Counted from the stretch's first letter, positions 1 to 7,796 are shown. The stretch: 40,516 nucleotides of DNA from Chromatiales bacterium (GCA_024712425.1 JAKRWE010000005.1:1-40516), one strand, 5' to 3'. Notes: generated by a model not told the origin, from the sequence alone. A program made the numbers and translations.

Positions 1-120
1 CAGGCCTGCACCGGACCATCCCTGGAGATGAGGCGCCCCCTCGTCCCCTCATGACCCCGGACTCACCAAGGGGACATTTCAGCTTGGGAGAAAAGGGGAC
101 ATTTTAGAATTGGGTTGACA
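1..120 (+). mobile_element. End of an ISNCY-type insertion sequence, cut by the window edge
   Basis: These 120 bases are the exact reverse complement of 38239-38358, so the same element end occurs twice in opposite orientation. Bases 2-31 encode the last residues of a transposase, RPAPDHPWR followed by TGA, a tail I associate with ISNCY/IS1202-like transposases. The end carries two copies of a GGGGACATTT motif and finishes in TTGACA at 120, beyond which identity with the other copy stops. The rest of the element lies left of the window. Confidence 0.8.
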
Positions 121-149
121 GTGGCCGCTTCAGTAGCCGCAGGGTAACG

Positions 150-303
150 TTATCTAATCCGGGTAGGGCGGGCAGTCCGCTCGGAAAAACGCCGTAAATA
201 CATCCATGTAGGCTCTACGACGGCATCCCTGCCGTCGAAGTTTTCCGAGCAGACCACCCGCCCTACTTTTCAGTGAGTTACGAACTTAGATGACGGGATC
301 CTG
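150..303 (+). repeat. Structured dispersed repeat, copy 1
   Basis: Imperfect palindrome with outer arms at about 165-188 and 241-264 (GCTCGGAAAA against TTTTCCGAGC, extended by G/C-rich sequence) around a 52-bp core, 189-240. The core holds a perfect inner hairpin, GACGGC-ATCCCT-GCCGTC. The right flank (265-300) is shared with copy 2 in the same orientation, while the core of copy 2 is inverted. It lies directly 3' of pyrD. The stem-loop could terminate pyrD transcription, but there is no U tract. Confidence 0.85.
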
Positions 304-1266
304 TCAGCAGCCGCACACCGGGCGGGATTCGTTCAGCTGCAGTGCACCGGTGACCTGCGAGACCCGCTCCAGGTCATGGCGTTCGAGGTAGTCCAGGATG
401 CCCTGGTTGATTCTGGGCAGGATCAGCGGGTCATAGAACAGGGCGGTACCGACGCCCACGGCGCTGGCGCCCGCGAGCAGGAACTCGATGGCGTCCTCGG
501 CACTTGCGACACCGCCCTGGCCGATGATGGGGATACCGTGTTCGCGTGTCACCTGGTAGACCTGGTGGGTCTTGAGCACCGCCACCGGCTTGATCGCCGG
601 ACCGGAGAGGCCGCCCTGGTTGTTGCCGATCACTGGTTGGCGGGCCTCGATATCGATAGCCATGCCCATCAGGGTATTGATGACTGCGAAGGCGTCCGAG
701 CCGGCCTCGATGCAGCGGCGCGCATTCTCCGCGATATCGGTCTGGTTGGGCGACAGCTTGGTGATCAGGGGCTTGTCGGTAACCTGGCGGCAGGCCTCCA
801 CCACGCGCGCAGACATGTCCGGGTCATTGCCGAAGGCCACGCCGCCCTCCTTCACGTTGGGACAGGAGATGTTGATCTCGATGGCGTCGATCGGCGAGTC
901 GTCGAAGCGCTGCGTAACCGCGATATATTCCTCGATGGTCGAGCCGGAGACATTGGCGATGAAGCGGGTCTCGTCGAAATCGAGGCCTGGCAGGATCCCG
1001 TCGACCACGCGCTCCACGCCGGGGTTCTGTAGGCCGATGGCATTGAGCATGCCGCCAGGGGTCTCGTAGACGCGGTGCGGCGGGTTGCCGGGTCGGGCGG
1101 TGCCGGTGGTCCCCTTGAGGCAGACCGCACCGCAGTCCCGATTGGAGAATCCCTGCACGCGTGTGTACTCTTCGCCAAACCCGACGCAGCCGGAAAGCAG
1201 TACCAGGGGACTGTTGAAATGCAGGCCACAGAATTCCAGGTGCAGGCGGGGGTCTGTCGTTGTCAT
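304..1266 (-). CDS. pyrD: Dihydroorotate dehydrogenase, class 1B type
   Basis: Oxidises dihydroorotate to orotate in pyrimidine synthesis. The 320-residue FMN-barrel protein is cytosolic, without the N-terminal membrane helix of class 2 enzymes. It has the class 1 active-site loop NISCPNV, whose Cys is the catalytic base, followed by GGVAFGNDP. FMN-site motifs NTLMGMAID, GGLSGPAI and IIGQGGV follow in order. The sequence resembles class 1B enzymes, which normally pair with the FeS/FAD subunit PyrK to use NAD+; no pyrK lies in the window. Most gammaproteobacteria carry class 2 PyrD, so this type is noteworthy. The ATG at 1266 lies 20 bp from the divergent trmL start. The C-terminus ends in a Cys-rich PVCGC. 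The family is secure; the 1B subclass is by recall. Confidence 0.88.
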   Translation of the reverse strand: MTTTDPRLHLEFCGLHFNSPLVLLSGCVGFGEEYTRVQGFSNRDCGAVCLKGTTGTARPGNPPHRVYETPGGMLNAIGLQNPGVERVVDGILPGLDFDETRFIANVSGSTIEEYIAVTQRFDDSPIDAIEINISCPNVKEGGVAFGNDPDMSARVVEACRQVTDKPLITKLSPNQTDIAENARRCIEAGSDAFAVINTLMGMAIDIEARQPVIGNNQGGLSGPAIKPVAVLKTHQVYQVTREHGIPIIGQGGVASAEDAIEFLLAGASAVGVGTALFYDPLILPRINQGILDYLERHDLERVSQVTGALQLNESRPVCGC

Positions 1267-1286
1267 CGGCCGGAGAAGTCCTCACG

Positions 1287-1751
1287 TTGTTCCATGTCGT
1301 CCTGTATCAGCCGGAAATACCGCCCAACACGGGCAATATCATACGCCTGTGCGCGAACACCGGCAGTTCTTTGCATCTGATCGAGCCACTGGGTTTCGAG
1401 CTGGATGACAAACGCCTGCGGCATGCCGGTTTGGATTACCACGAGTTTGCCGAGGTGCGCTGCTACCGTGATCTGTCGCAATTCGTGCAGCAGGTACGGC
1501 CATCGCGCCTGTTTGGCGTATCGACGCGGGGAACCACCCGTTACGACAGGCCGGGCTACCGTGCCGGTGACGCCTTTCTGTTCGGTCCGGAAACGCGGGG
1601 CCTGCCACGGGCGGTGCTGCAGGATCTGGCGCCGGAGCAGGTGGTGTGCCTGCCGATGCGTGCGGGCCAGCGCAGTCTGAACCTGTCCAACGGCGTCGCG
1701 GTGCTGGTGTACGAGGTCTGGCGGCAGCAGGGCTTTGCGCTGGCCCGGTGA
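1287..1751 (+). CDS. trmL: tRNA (cytidine(34)-2'-O)-methyltransferase TrmL
   Basis: SPOUT-class enzyme that 2'-O-methylates the wobble base of certain tRNA-Leu species. It shows the family N-terminus (VLYQPEIPPNTGNIIRLCAN) and the knot motifs LFGPETRGLP and LPM...RSLNLSNGVAVLVYE, which form the SAM pocket. I chose TTG at 1287 because it aligns with the family start just before the first beta strand and has GGAGAAG eight bases upstream. An earlier in-frame TTG at 1260 would overlap the divergent pyrD start. The resulting 154 residues match the usual 150-160. Its promoter must lie inside the start of pyrD. Confidence 0.93.
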   Translation: MFHVVLYQPEIPPNTGNIIRLCANTGSSLHLIEPLGFELDDKRLRHAGLDYHEFAEVRCYRDLSQFVQQVRPSRLFGVSTRGTTRYDRPGYRAGDAFLFGPETRGLPRAVLQDLAPEQVVCLPMRAGQRSLNLSNGVAVLVYEVWRQQGFALAR

Positions 1752-1782
1752 CCGGGTGAACTATTTGGGGTCGGGCTGGGAA

Positions 1783-1950
1783 TCAGGCCGGTTTTTCGGG
1801 GCTGATATGGTCGATCCAGCAGGCGAAGCAGCAGAATACCCACGGCTGGACGCGCTTGCGCAGGGCGCTGGGAAGCCGGTCGTTGTGCAGGCACACAAAG
1901 ATCCGGTTGCGGAACTTCAGGGAGAAGGTGCGGCGGATGGATCTGAGCAT
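1783..1950 (-). CDS. Possible small basic, Cys-containing protein (55 aa)
   Basis: An ATG at 1950 opens a 55-residue frame ending in TGA at 1783. The N-terminal half is strongly basic (MLRSIRRTF...KFRNR) and is followed by a hydrophobic Cys-rich stretch, VFCCFACW. I recognise no family. Support comes from a near-consensus sigma-70 promoter placed 40 bp upstream on the same strand and from the otherwise empty 450-bp gap between trmL and gpsA. Against it, no clear Shine-Dalgarno sequence precedes the ATG. It is convergent with trmL. Confidence 0.45.
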   Translation of the reverse strand: MLRSIRRTFSLKFRNRIFVCLHNDRLPSALRKRVQPWVFCCFACWIDHISPEKPA

Positions 1951-1987
1951 GATTCGGTGGTCCCGGGCCTGTATTTGATATACGTTA

Positions 1988-2016
1988 ATTAGAGCACGCT
2001 AATATACTAAAGTCAA
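1988..2016 (-). promoter_or_regulatory. Sigma-70-like promoter with overlapping inverted repeat
   Basis: Reading the minus strand, TTGACT (2016-2011) and TCTAAT (1993-1988) are separated by exactly 17 bp, each one mismatch from consensus. An inverted repeat ATTAG-N6-CTAAT at 1988-2003 covers the -10 box and part of the spacer, so it could be an operator. It points at the 55-residue frame. The remaining gap, 2017-2199, shows only a weak AATAG...CTATT hairpin near 2125 and AT-rich sequence. Confidence 0.6.
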
Positions 2017-2199
2017 GGTGCGGCGGGAAGTGGCTTCGTGACTTAACAGCCTGTCGGACTCGACGCTGTCCGGCTGCAAATCCGCGGATAGCGATCAACT
2101 GAACTTATCGAACTCGTCAAATAGGCCGGCTATTCTCCTTATTCAATTAAGTAATAATCGAACATTCCGTCCGCCTTTGTGAAATATCCGGGTTAATGC

Positions 2200-3198
2200 T
2201 CATTCCGCCCGGGTCTGGCGCGACAGCAGGTTGTGCACCGCCTCGCGCGGATCGAGGCCCTCGAACAGTACCCGGTAGGTCTGCTCGGTGATGGGCATCT
2301 CCACGTCCAGTTCGCGCGCCTTGTGCCGCACCTCGCGCGCGGTGTTTATCCCCTCGACCTCCTGGCCAATCTCCCTGCGTGCCTGTTCGATGTCCTTTCC
2401 CCCGGCGAGCGCCAGCCCCATGCGCCGGTTACGCGACTGGTTGTCGGTGCAGGTGAGTACCAGGTCACCCAGCCCGGCCAGCCCCATGAAGGTGTCGCTG
2501 TGGCCACCGAGCCGCAGACCGAGCCGGGTGATCTCGGACAGCCCGCGGGTGATGAGCGCGGCGCGGGCATTGGCGCCGAAACCGAGACCGTCCGAGATGC
2601 CGGCTGCGATCGCCATCACGTTCTTGCAGGCCCCGCCGGCCTGGACCCCCACGATGTCTTTCGAGGTGTAGGGCCGGAAGTGTTCGCTGCGCAGGTAGCC
2701 GGCGATCCGGGTTGCGTGCGATTCGCTGTCGGAGGCGACGGTGATGGCGGTGGGCAGGCCCCGCGCGACTTCGCCGGCGAAGGTGGGACCGGAAAGCACC
2801 GCCAGCGAGGCCTGCGGAAGGTATTCCCCGGCCACCCGGCTCAGCAGATCCCCGCTGGTGGGGTCGAAGCCCTTGGTGGCCCAGCTCAGCGAAGGAAGGT
2901 CGGGCCGGATGCCTGCCACCTGTTGGCACACGCTGGCAAATGCATGACTGGGCACCACCACCAGGATCTCCTGCGATCGGGCCACTGTGTCCTGCAGATC
3001 ACTGCTCAGATCCAGCTCTTTGGGGAAGGGGATGCCGGGCAGGTACTGGCGATTTTCCCCATCCAGCCTGAGCCGCTCGATCTCTTCGCGGGTATGGGCC
3101 CAGAGCACCACCGGCTGGTGCCTGGCCAGCTCGATCGCCAGCGCCGCCCCCCAGGACCCCGCGCCGAGAACGCCGATGGTGTCGCCGCTGCCGTTCAA
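2200..3198 (-). CDS. gpsA: Glycerol-3-phosphate dehydrogenase [NAD(P)+]
   Basis: Reduces dihydroxyacetone phosphate to sn-glycerol-3-phosphate for phospholipid synthesis; cytosolic. The N-terminal Rossmann motif IGVLGAGSWGAALA is at residues 8-21. LSGPTFAGEVA and the catalytic-Lys region GGACKNVMAIAAGI follow, then the substrate-binding stretch GFGANARAALITRGLSE and a C-terminal helical domain with GLAGLGDLVLTCT. At 332 residues the length is normal. The start is TTG at 3198: the Rossmann motif begins within eight residues and no ATG or GTG is available. It lies 3 bp after secB, so the two are translationally linked. In the family motif the residue before the catalytic Lys is commonly Leu; here it is Cys. 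Confidence 0.96.
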   Translation of the reverse strand: MNGSGDTIGVLGAGSWGAALAIELARHQPVVLWAHTREEIERLRLDGENRQYLPGIPFPKELDLSSDLQDTVARSQEILVVVPSHAFASVCQQVAGIRPDLPSLSWATKGFDPTSGDLLSRVAGEYLPQASLAVLSGPTFAGEVARGLPTAITVASDSESHATRIAGYLRSEHFRPYTSKDIVGVQAGGACKNVMAIAAGISDGLGFGANARAALITRGLSEITRLGLRLGGHSDTFMGLAGLGDLVLTCTDNQSRNRRMGLALAGGKDIEQARREIGQEVEGINTAREVRHKARELDVEMPITEQTYRVLFEGLDPREAVHNLLSRQTRAE

Positions 3199-3201
3199 GG
3201 G

Positions 3202-3660
3202 TCAGTGTTCGGTCTGCTGCTGTTCCTGCGCCTGCGCCGCCTGTTGCGCATACATGGCCTCGAAATTGACAGGCTGCAGGACGAAGGGGGCAAAGGTGCC
3301 GCGGGTGGTGAGATCCGATACCACCTCGCGGGCATAGGCGAACAGGGCATTCGGCGCGCCGATGCCCAGCAGCGGACCGAGCTGTTCCTGCGGGATGTTG
3401 TTGGCCAGGAAGATGCCCGCCTGCTGGACCTCGACCAGATAGATGGTGTTGTCCTCGTGCTTGGCCTCGACGTTGACGGTCAGCACCACCTCGTAGTTGT
3501 TCTCGTCCAGGGTGTTGATCTGGGTCTGCAGACCGACGCTGATCTCCGGGGTCCAGTTCTGCACGAATGCGGTGGGTGCATTGGGGGATTCGAAGGACAG
3601 GTCCTTGATATAGATCCGCTGGATGGCGAATTGCGGTTCATTGTTGGCTTGTTCGGACAT
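3202..3660 (-). CDS. secB: Protein-export chaperone SecB
   Basis: Homotetrameric cytosolic chaperone that holds preproteins unfolded and delivers them to SecA. The family hallmarks are the strand FAIQRIYIKDLSFESPNAP near the N-terminus, QTQINTLDENNYEVVLTV in the middle, and the SecA-contact region LGIGAPNALFAYAREVVSDL. A flexible Gln-rich tail (QAQEQQQTEH) ends the protein. At 152 residues the length is normal. It sits between yibN (15 bp upstream) and gpsA. In many gammaproteobacteria glutaredoxin grxC lies between yibN and secB; it is absent here. Confidence 0.97.
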   Translation of the reverse strand: MSEQANNEPQFAIQRIYIKDLSFESPNAPTAFVQNWTPEISVGLQTQINTLDENNYEVVLTVNVEAKHEDNTIYLVEVQQAGIFLANNIPQEQLGPLLGIGAPNALFAYAREVVSDLTTRGTFAPFVLQPVNFEAMYAQQAAQAQEQQQTEH

Positions 3661-3675
3661 GATGGTTTTCCGTGG

Positions 3676-4098
3676 TTACTTTCGTTTGACTGGCTGGCCG
3701 GCATTCTCCCATGCCAGCATGCCTCCGCGCAGGTTGTAGACCTGTTCGAATCCGGCCTTGCGCAGCACGCTGCAGGCCGCGGCGGAGCGCGAGCCGCTGC
3801 GGCAGACTGCGATGATGGGCCGCTGTTTGTACTTTTCCAGCTTTTGCAGCTGGTTGCCCAGGGCATTCAGCGGGATGTTCTCCGCGTGCAGGATATGGCC
3901 ATCGGAGAATTCCTTCATGGAACGGGTATCGAGCACAAGCGCCTGTTCGTGGTTGATCTTGATCGTGGCTTCCACCGGGTCGATGTTGTACTTGCCGCCG
4001 GGGTCGGCAATCAGGTGCCAGAGCAGGGCAGCGAGAATCACCAGAAAGGCCGTGATCAGCCAGGGATGATGAGTCGCGAACTCGAGGTATTGTTCCAT
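3676..4098 (-). CDS. yibN: Membrane-anchored rhodanese-like protein (YibN family)
   Basis: A single N-terminal membrane helix (about residues 13-30, rich in Leu/Ile/Ala) is followed by a rhodanese domain. The catalytic loop CRSGSR contains the Cys expected to carry persulfide in sulfurtransfer. Other rhodanese landmarks are LDTRSMKEFSDGHILHAENIP and the closing LRGGMLAWENAG. At 140 residues it matches YibN. The physiological substrate of the family is not settled. Here it lies directly downstream of an ArsR regulator with sulfide-sensor-like cysteines, which makes a role in sulfane-sulfur handling plausible but unproven. Confidence 0.92.
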   Translation of the reverse strand: MEQYLEFATHHPWLITAFLVILAALLWHLIADPGGKYNIDPVEATIKINHEQALVLDTRSMKEFSDGHILHAENIPLNALGNQLQKLEKYKQRPIIAVCRSGSRSAAACSVLRKAGFEQVYNLRGGMLAWENAGQPVKRK

Positions 4099-4127
4099 CG
4101 TGAGTAAATGTCCTCATAATGACGACG

Positions 4128-4202
4128 AAACGGGACGCCGTGGCGATCCCGTTTCCCGGTTGATCTGGTAAGGGCCGGCCCGGCTGCCCGGGCGGGGCCT
4201 TC
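4128..4202 (-). terminator. Two hairpins between arsR and yibN
   Basis: One G/C-rich hairpin at 4170-4202 pairs AAGGgCCGGCCCGG with CCGGGCgGGGCCTT and overlaps the arsR stop codon. A second at 4128-4154 pairs AAACGGGA with TCCCGTTT. Neither is followed by a clear U tract on the minus strand, so they may attenuate, protect the mRNA end, or give partial termination between arsR and the yibN operon. Confidence 0.4.
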
Positions 4203-4527
4203 AGTGTCCGCTGGAGCAGAAGACTTCGCGCATCATGCCGATCAGGGCAAGGGTACGGTTGTCACTGACCCGGTAGAAGACCCGGTTGGCGTCCTTGCGG
4301 GAGGTGAGGATACCTTTATCGCGCAGGATAGCAAGGTGTTGCGAGATGTTGCTCTGGGAGGTCCCGACCCGCTCGACGATGTCCTGCACGCTGACCTCCT
4401 GGTCGCCCAGGGTGCACAGGATCTTCAGCCGCAGTGGGTGCGACATGGCCTTGAGCGCGCGCGAGGCGCGGTCGATATCGTCATCGTCCTGCAGCAACGG
4501 AAGGTCGTTGTCGTTGTCTTGGTTCAT
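4201..4527 (-). CDS. ArsR/SmtB-family repressor with two conserved cysteines
   Basis: A 108-residue winged-helix regulator: LKAMSHPLRLKILC (alpha helices 2-3), recognition helix TSQSNISQHLAILRDKGI at about 56-73, wing RKDANRVFYRV. Its only cysteines are Cys38 and Cys104, 66 residues apart. Published sulfane-sulfur sensors of this family have the same spacing (SqrR Cys41/Cys107, BigR Cys42/Cys108, HlyU Cys38/Cys104), and the local sequence LRLKILC also fits. Metal-binding motifs such as ELCVCDL are absent. I infer it senses persulfide by a Cys-Cys polysulfide bridge and represses genes nearby, possibly itself and the rhodanese. The acidic N-terminus is unusual. A candidate operator lies at 4604-4627. 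Confidence 0.88.
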   Translation of the reverse strand: MNQDNDNDLPLLQDDDDIDRASRALKAMSHPLRLKILCTLGDQEVSVQDIVERVGTSQSNISQHLAILRDKGILTSRKDANRVFYRVSDNRTLALIGMMREVFCSSGH

Positions 4528-4603
4528 GGTCGTCCGGTATCCCCCTTTTTCCGGGCCGCGGCGGCAGGCGTGACCGATTTATCAGTGCATTCCTACATCA
4601 TTA

Positions 4604-4627
4604 TTTAATTATCAACCATCAATTAAA
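4604..4627. promoter_or_regulatory. Candidate ArsR-family operator
   Basis: Perfect inverted repeat TTTAATT (4604-4610) and AATTAAA (4621-4627) separated by 10 bp, extended inward by AT/AT. It stands in the only AT-rich stretch of the arsR upstream region, 77 bp from the arsR start. ArsR proteins typically bind AT-rich dyads of this size at their own promoters. The precise promoter boxes were not clear. Confidence 0.5.
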
Positions 4628-4710
4628 CAGGATATCCCGTCCCAACGCTAACTTTTTTCTTTAATTGTCGCCAAAATGGGGTTTATCCTCGCAAAAGACC
4701 AGGGGAAACG

Positions 4711-4866
4711 GCATCTAACCTTGGGTGAGGCGGGTGGTCTGCTCGGAAAACTTCGGCGGCAGGGATGCCGTCGTAGAGCCTACATGGATGTATTCACGGC
4801 GTTTTTCCGAGCAGACCGCCCGCCCCACTTTTCAGTCAGTTGCGAACTTAGGTGACGGGGCCCTGC
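4711..4866 (-). repeat. Structured dispersed repeat, copy 2 (inverted core)
   Basis: Outer arms at 4727-4750 and 4803-4827 enclose a 52-bp core (4751-4802). The reverse complement of that core matches the copy 1 core at 50 of 52 positions, while the right flank (about 4828-4865) matches the copy 1 right flank in direct orientation. The core has therefore been turned round between the arms. The rest of the 4528-5024 gap holds the arsR upstream region and, from 4867, about 150 bp before gpmI in which I see no clear promoter. Confidence 0.85.
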
Positions 4867-5024
4867 GCAAAAGACGGGGAGATGGCGGCGATCGCGCGGA
4901 ATGTGGTTTAATTGGCGTTCGCCTGTCACATCTGAAGCAGCCTTCGGACGTCGATTTAATCCATATTATTCATGAGGTTGGGGTCGCCCCGCCATGCGCT
5001 GACGGCCCTTTGGTGTAGCACTGT

Positions 5025-6560
5025 ATGAGCAACAAGGTGAGACCCGCTGTCCTGTTGATACTCGACGGCTGGGGTTTGAGTGACAAGACTGAGTCCAACG
5101 CCATCGCCGCCGCAAGGAAGCCCAACTGGGACCGTCTGTGGCGCGAGTGCCCTCATGAAGCGCTGCGGACCTCCGGTTCTGCGGTGGGATTGCCGGCCGG
5201 CCAGATGGGCAATTCCGAGGTGGGTCATCTGAATCTCGGGGCGGGCCGGGTGGTGTACCAGGAGTTCACCCGGGTCAGCCGTTCGATTCGCACCGGCTCC
5301 TTCTATTCCAACCTGACCCTGACGGGCGCCGTGGATGCGGCCATTGCCACCGGCAACCGGGTGCATGTCCTGGGCCTGTTGTCGCCGGGCGGTGTGCACA
5401 GCCACGAGGAGCAGATTCATGCCATGGTCAAACTGGCGGTGGAGCGGGGCGCAGAGGTCTGCGTGCACGCCTTCCTCGACGGTCGGGACATGCCGCCCAA
5501 GTCGGCCGAGCCGTCGCTGAAAAAACTGGCCGAGGTGTTCGACGCAGTGGGCGGAGGATGTCTCGCTACCATGGTCGGGCGCTATTTCGCGATGGACCGG
5601 GACCACCGCTGGGACCGGATCAAAAAGGCCTACGACCTGATCACCCTGGGCGAGGGCGATTATGCCTTCGACGACAGCATCGCGGCCCTGCATGCGGCCT
5701 ACGAGCGCGGCGAGACCGACGAGTTCGTGTCGCCGACCCGGATCGGTGCGCCCTGCCAGGTGGTGGACGGCGATGTGGTGATCAACACGAACTATCGTTC
5801 GGATCGCGCGCGCCAGATCACCCGTCCTTTCATCGAGCCCGATTTCGACTGCTTCGAACGCAAGGCCACCCCCCGGCTGGCCCAGTATGTCTCCCTGACC
5901 CAGTACAACAAGGACTTCGATATACCGGTGGCCTATCCGCCGGAACGCCTGAACAACACCTTTGGCGAGTACATCTCGAAACTGGGCCTGCACCAGCTGC
6001 GCATAGCCGAGACCGAGAAATACGCCCACGTGACCTTTTTCTTCAACGGCGGGGTGGAGCAGCCCAACGATGGCGAGGACCGGATCCTGGTGCCGTCGCC
6101 GCAGGTCGCAACCTATGACCTGCAGCCGGAGATGAGTGCCTACGAGGTCACCGACAAGCTGGTCGAGGCGATCGAGGGCGATACCTACGACACCATCATC
6201 TGCAACTATGCCAATGGCGACATGGTTGGCCACACTGGTAATTTCGAGGCCGCGGTGAAGGCGATCGAGGTGCTCGACGAATGCATCGGACGGGTGGTCG
6301 ACGCGACGCTGAAGGTCGGGGGCGAGGTGCTGATCACCGCGGATCACGGCAACGCGGAACAGATGCGCAACCCGGAGATCGGGCAGGCCTATACTGCGCA
6401 TACCACCAACCCGGTGCCCTTCATCTACGTGGGCAGGCAGGCCACGAAACTGCATGAGAACGGGGCCCTGTGCGACGTGGCGCCGACCCTGCTGCAACTC
6501 ATGGGCCTGCCCCAGCCACAGGAAATGACGGGGCGTTCCCTGCTGGACACCGACAGCTGA
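5025..6560 (+). CDS. gpmI: 2,3-bisphosphoglycerate-independent phosphoglycerate mutase
   Basis: Interconverts 3- and 2-phosphoglycerate in glycolysis and gluconeogenesis; cytosolic, Mn2+-dependent. The alkaline-phosphatase-fold metal motif LLILDGWG is at residues 10-17. The phosphorylated nucleophile Ser64 lies in [13 protein letters not shown]. The central transferase insert includes [13 protein letters not shown] and [11 protein letters not shown]. Later metal ligands are in [12 protein letters not shown] and [11 protein letters not shown]. At 511 residues the length is normal. The ribosome-binding site before ATG 5025 is weak. It heads a plus-strand run gpmI-envC-ctp-yibQ, as in many gammaproteobacteria. 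Copy 2 of the structured repeat lies 160 bp upstream. Confidence 0.97.
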   Translation: MSNKVRPAVLLILDGWGLSDKTESNAIAAARKPNWDRLWRECPHEALRTSGSAVGLPAGQMGNSEVGHLNLGAGRVVYQEFTRVSRSIRTGSFYSNLTLTGAVDAAIATGNRVHVLGLLSPGGVHSHEEQIHAMVKLAVERGAEVCVHAFLDGRDMPPKSAEPSLKKLAEVFDAVGGGCLATMVGRYFAMDRDHRWDRIKKAYDLITLGEGDYAFDDSIAALHAAYERGETDEFVSPTRIGAPCQVVDGDVVINTNYRSDRARQITRPFIEPDFDCFERKATPRLAQYVSLTQYNKDFDIPVAYPPERLNNTFGEYISKLGLHQLRIAETEKYAHVTFFFNGGVEQPNDGEDRILVPSPQVATYDLQPEMSAYEVTDKLVEAIEGDTYDTIICNYANGDMVGHTGNFEAAVKAIEVLDECIGRVVDATLKVGGEVLITADHGNAEQMRNPEIGQAYTAHTTNPVPFIYVGRQATKLHENGALCDVAPTLLQLMGLPQPQEMTGRSLLDTDS

Positions 6561-6577
6561 CGGGTACGGGAGTCGAC

Positions 6578-7789
6578 ATGCCGGGTTCAGGGAAAGGCAG
6601 CCGCACCCGACTGTGGTTGCCTTTTTCGTGCATGCTGGCCGCGCTGCTGATGTTCGTCGCACCGCTGGGCATGGCGGTGGCCGGCGATTCATCGATACCC
6701 CAGCAGCGGGAAAAGGAACTGCAGGGACTGCGCCAGCGTATCGCCGATCTGCAGGACCGTATCGAGCGCGCCCGGGGAAAGCAGTCCCGCCTCAGCCGTC
6801 AGCTCAGGGACAGCGAACAGAAGATCGGCCGGCTCGCGCGCGGTTTGCGGGTGCTGAAAGGGCGACTGAAACGCAAGACCCGCCGCCTGCAGGAACTGCA
6901 GGCCCGGGAGGCGGATCAGCAACGGGTGCTGCGCCAGGAGCAGGCCCTGCTTGCGGCCCAGGTCCGCGCGGCCTATGCCATGGGGCGCCAGGAGCAGCTG
7001 CGTATCCTGCTCAACCAGCAGGACTCGGCGGTGGTAAGCCGCATGCTCGCCTACTACGATTACCTGAACCGGGAACGGGCGCGGCGTATGGGCCTGATCC
7101 GGGAACGTCTGCAGGAACTGGCGCAGACCCGCACCGAGATCAGCGAAGAGCAGGCGCGCCTAGAGCGTCTGCGCGACGAGCAGGTGCAACAGAAACTGGG
7201 GCTCGAACAGCAGCAACAGGTCCGGCGCAAGGTGCTGCGCCGGCTGGCCAGCGAGATCCGCGGTCAGGGTGCGCGCCTGAGCCGTCTGCGCAAGAACGAA
7301 AAACAGTTGCAGGCGCTGTTGCGCGGTCTGCAGGAGGCACTCGCGGACATTCCCGCCAATGTCGGCGGGCAGCGGCCGTTTGCGTCGGCCAAAGGCCATT
7401 TGCGCTGGCCGTTGCGGGGTGTGATCCGACACGCATTCGGTGAACCCAAGATCGGTAAGCTGCGTTGGGATGGTGTTATGATCAGTGCGCCGGAAGGACG
7501 CGAGGTGCATGCCGTTCATGCCGGCCGTGTGGCTTTTGCCGACTGGCTGCGCGGCTTCGGCCTGTTGCTGATCATCGATCATGGTGACGGCTACATGACG
7601 CTGTACGGACACAACCAGGGTCTGTTCAAGGAGGCAGGGGACTGGGTCGAGGCAGGTGAGCCGGTCGCGGCTGCTGGCAGCACCGGGGGGCGCAAGGCGT
7701 CCGGCGTCTATTTTGCTATCCGTCGCCATGGCAAGGCCGTCAATCCGGCCAGGTGGTGTCGTCGGGCCAAGGGCCGTTCTGTGGGTTAG
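6578..7789 (+). CDS. envC: Murein hydrolase activator EnvC (LytM-domain protein)
   Basis: Periplasmic activator of cell-division amidases. I chose ATG 6578 because GGGAG precedes it by five bases and a signal sequence follows (Met...LAALLMFVAPLGMAVAGD); the frame is open further upstream but lacks a site. The mature protein begins with a long coiled coil (about residues 40-260, many Leu, Arg, Gln heptads) and ends in a LytM/M23 domain (about 290-395). That domain is catalytically degenerate as in EnvC: active M23 enzymes keep an HxH zinc motif, but here the site reads YFAIRRHG. The core motifs FGEPKIGKLRWDGV and LYGHNQ are present. The 403 residues are near the family norm. Seven bases separate it from ctp. 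Confidence 0.93.
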   Translation: MPGSGKGSRTRLWLPFSCMLAALLMFVAPLGMAVAGDSSIPQQREKELQGLRQRIADLQDRIERARGKQSRLSRQLRDSEQKIGRLARGLRVLKGRLKRKTRRLQELQAREADQQRVLRQEQALLAAQVRAAYAMGRQEQLRILLNQQDSAVVSRMLAYYDYLNRERARRMGLIRERLQELAQTRTEISEEQARLERLRDEQVQQKLGLEQQQQVRRKVLRRLASEIRGQGARLSRLRKNEKQLQALLRGLQEALADIPANVGGQRPFASAKGHLRWPLRGVIRHAFGEPKIGKLRWDGVMISAPEGREVHAVHAGRVAFADWLRGFGLLLIIDHGDGYMTLYGHNQGLFKEAGDWVEAGEPVAAAGSTGGRKASGVYFAIRRHGKAVNPARWCRRAKGRSVG

Positions 7790-7796
7790 GGGAAAC

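Noticed and set aside
2233..4107. A 624-codon open frame on the plus strand opposite gpsA, secB and yibN
   Set aside because: It is antisense to three well-recognised genes and its translation is rich in His, Asp, Gln and Gly without motifs, typical of shadows in high-GC DNA.
4725..5018. A 97-codon plus-strand frame across repeat copy 2
   Set aside because: It lies mostly in the structured repeat and shows no motif or ribosome-binding site.
4956..6692. A 578-codon minus-strand frame opposite gpmI
   Set aside because: Its composition mirrors the coding strand of gpmI, it has no recognisable domain, and it runs into envC.
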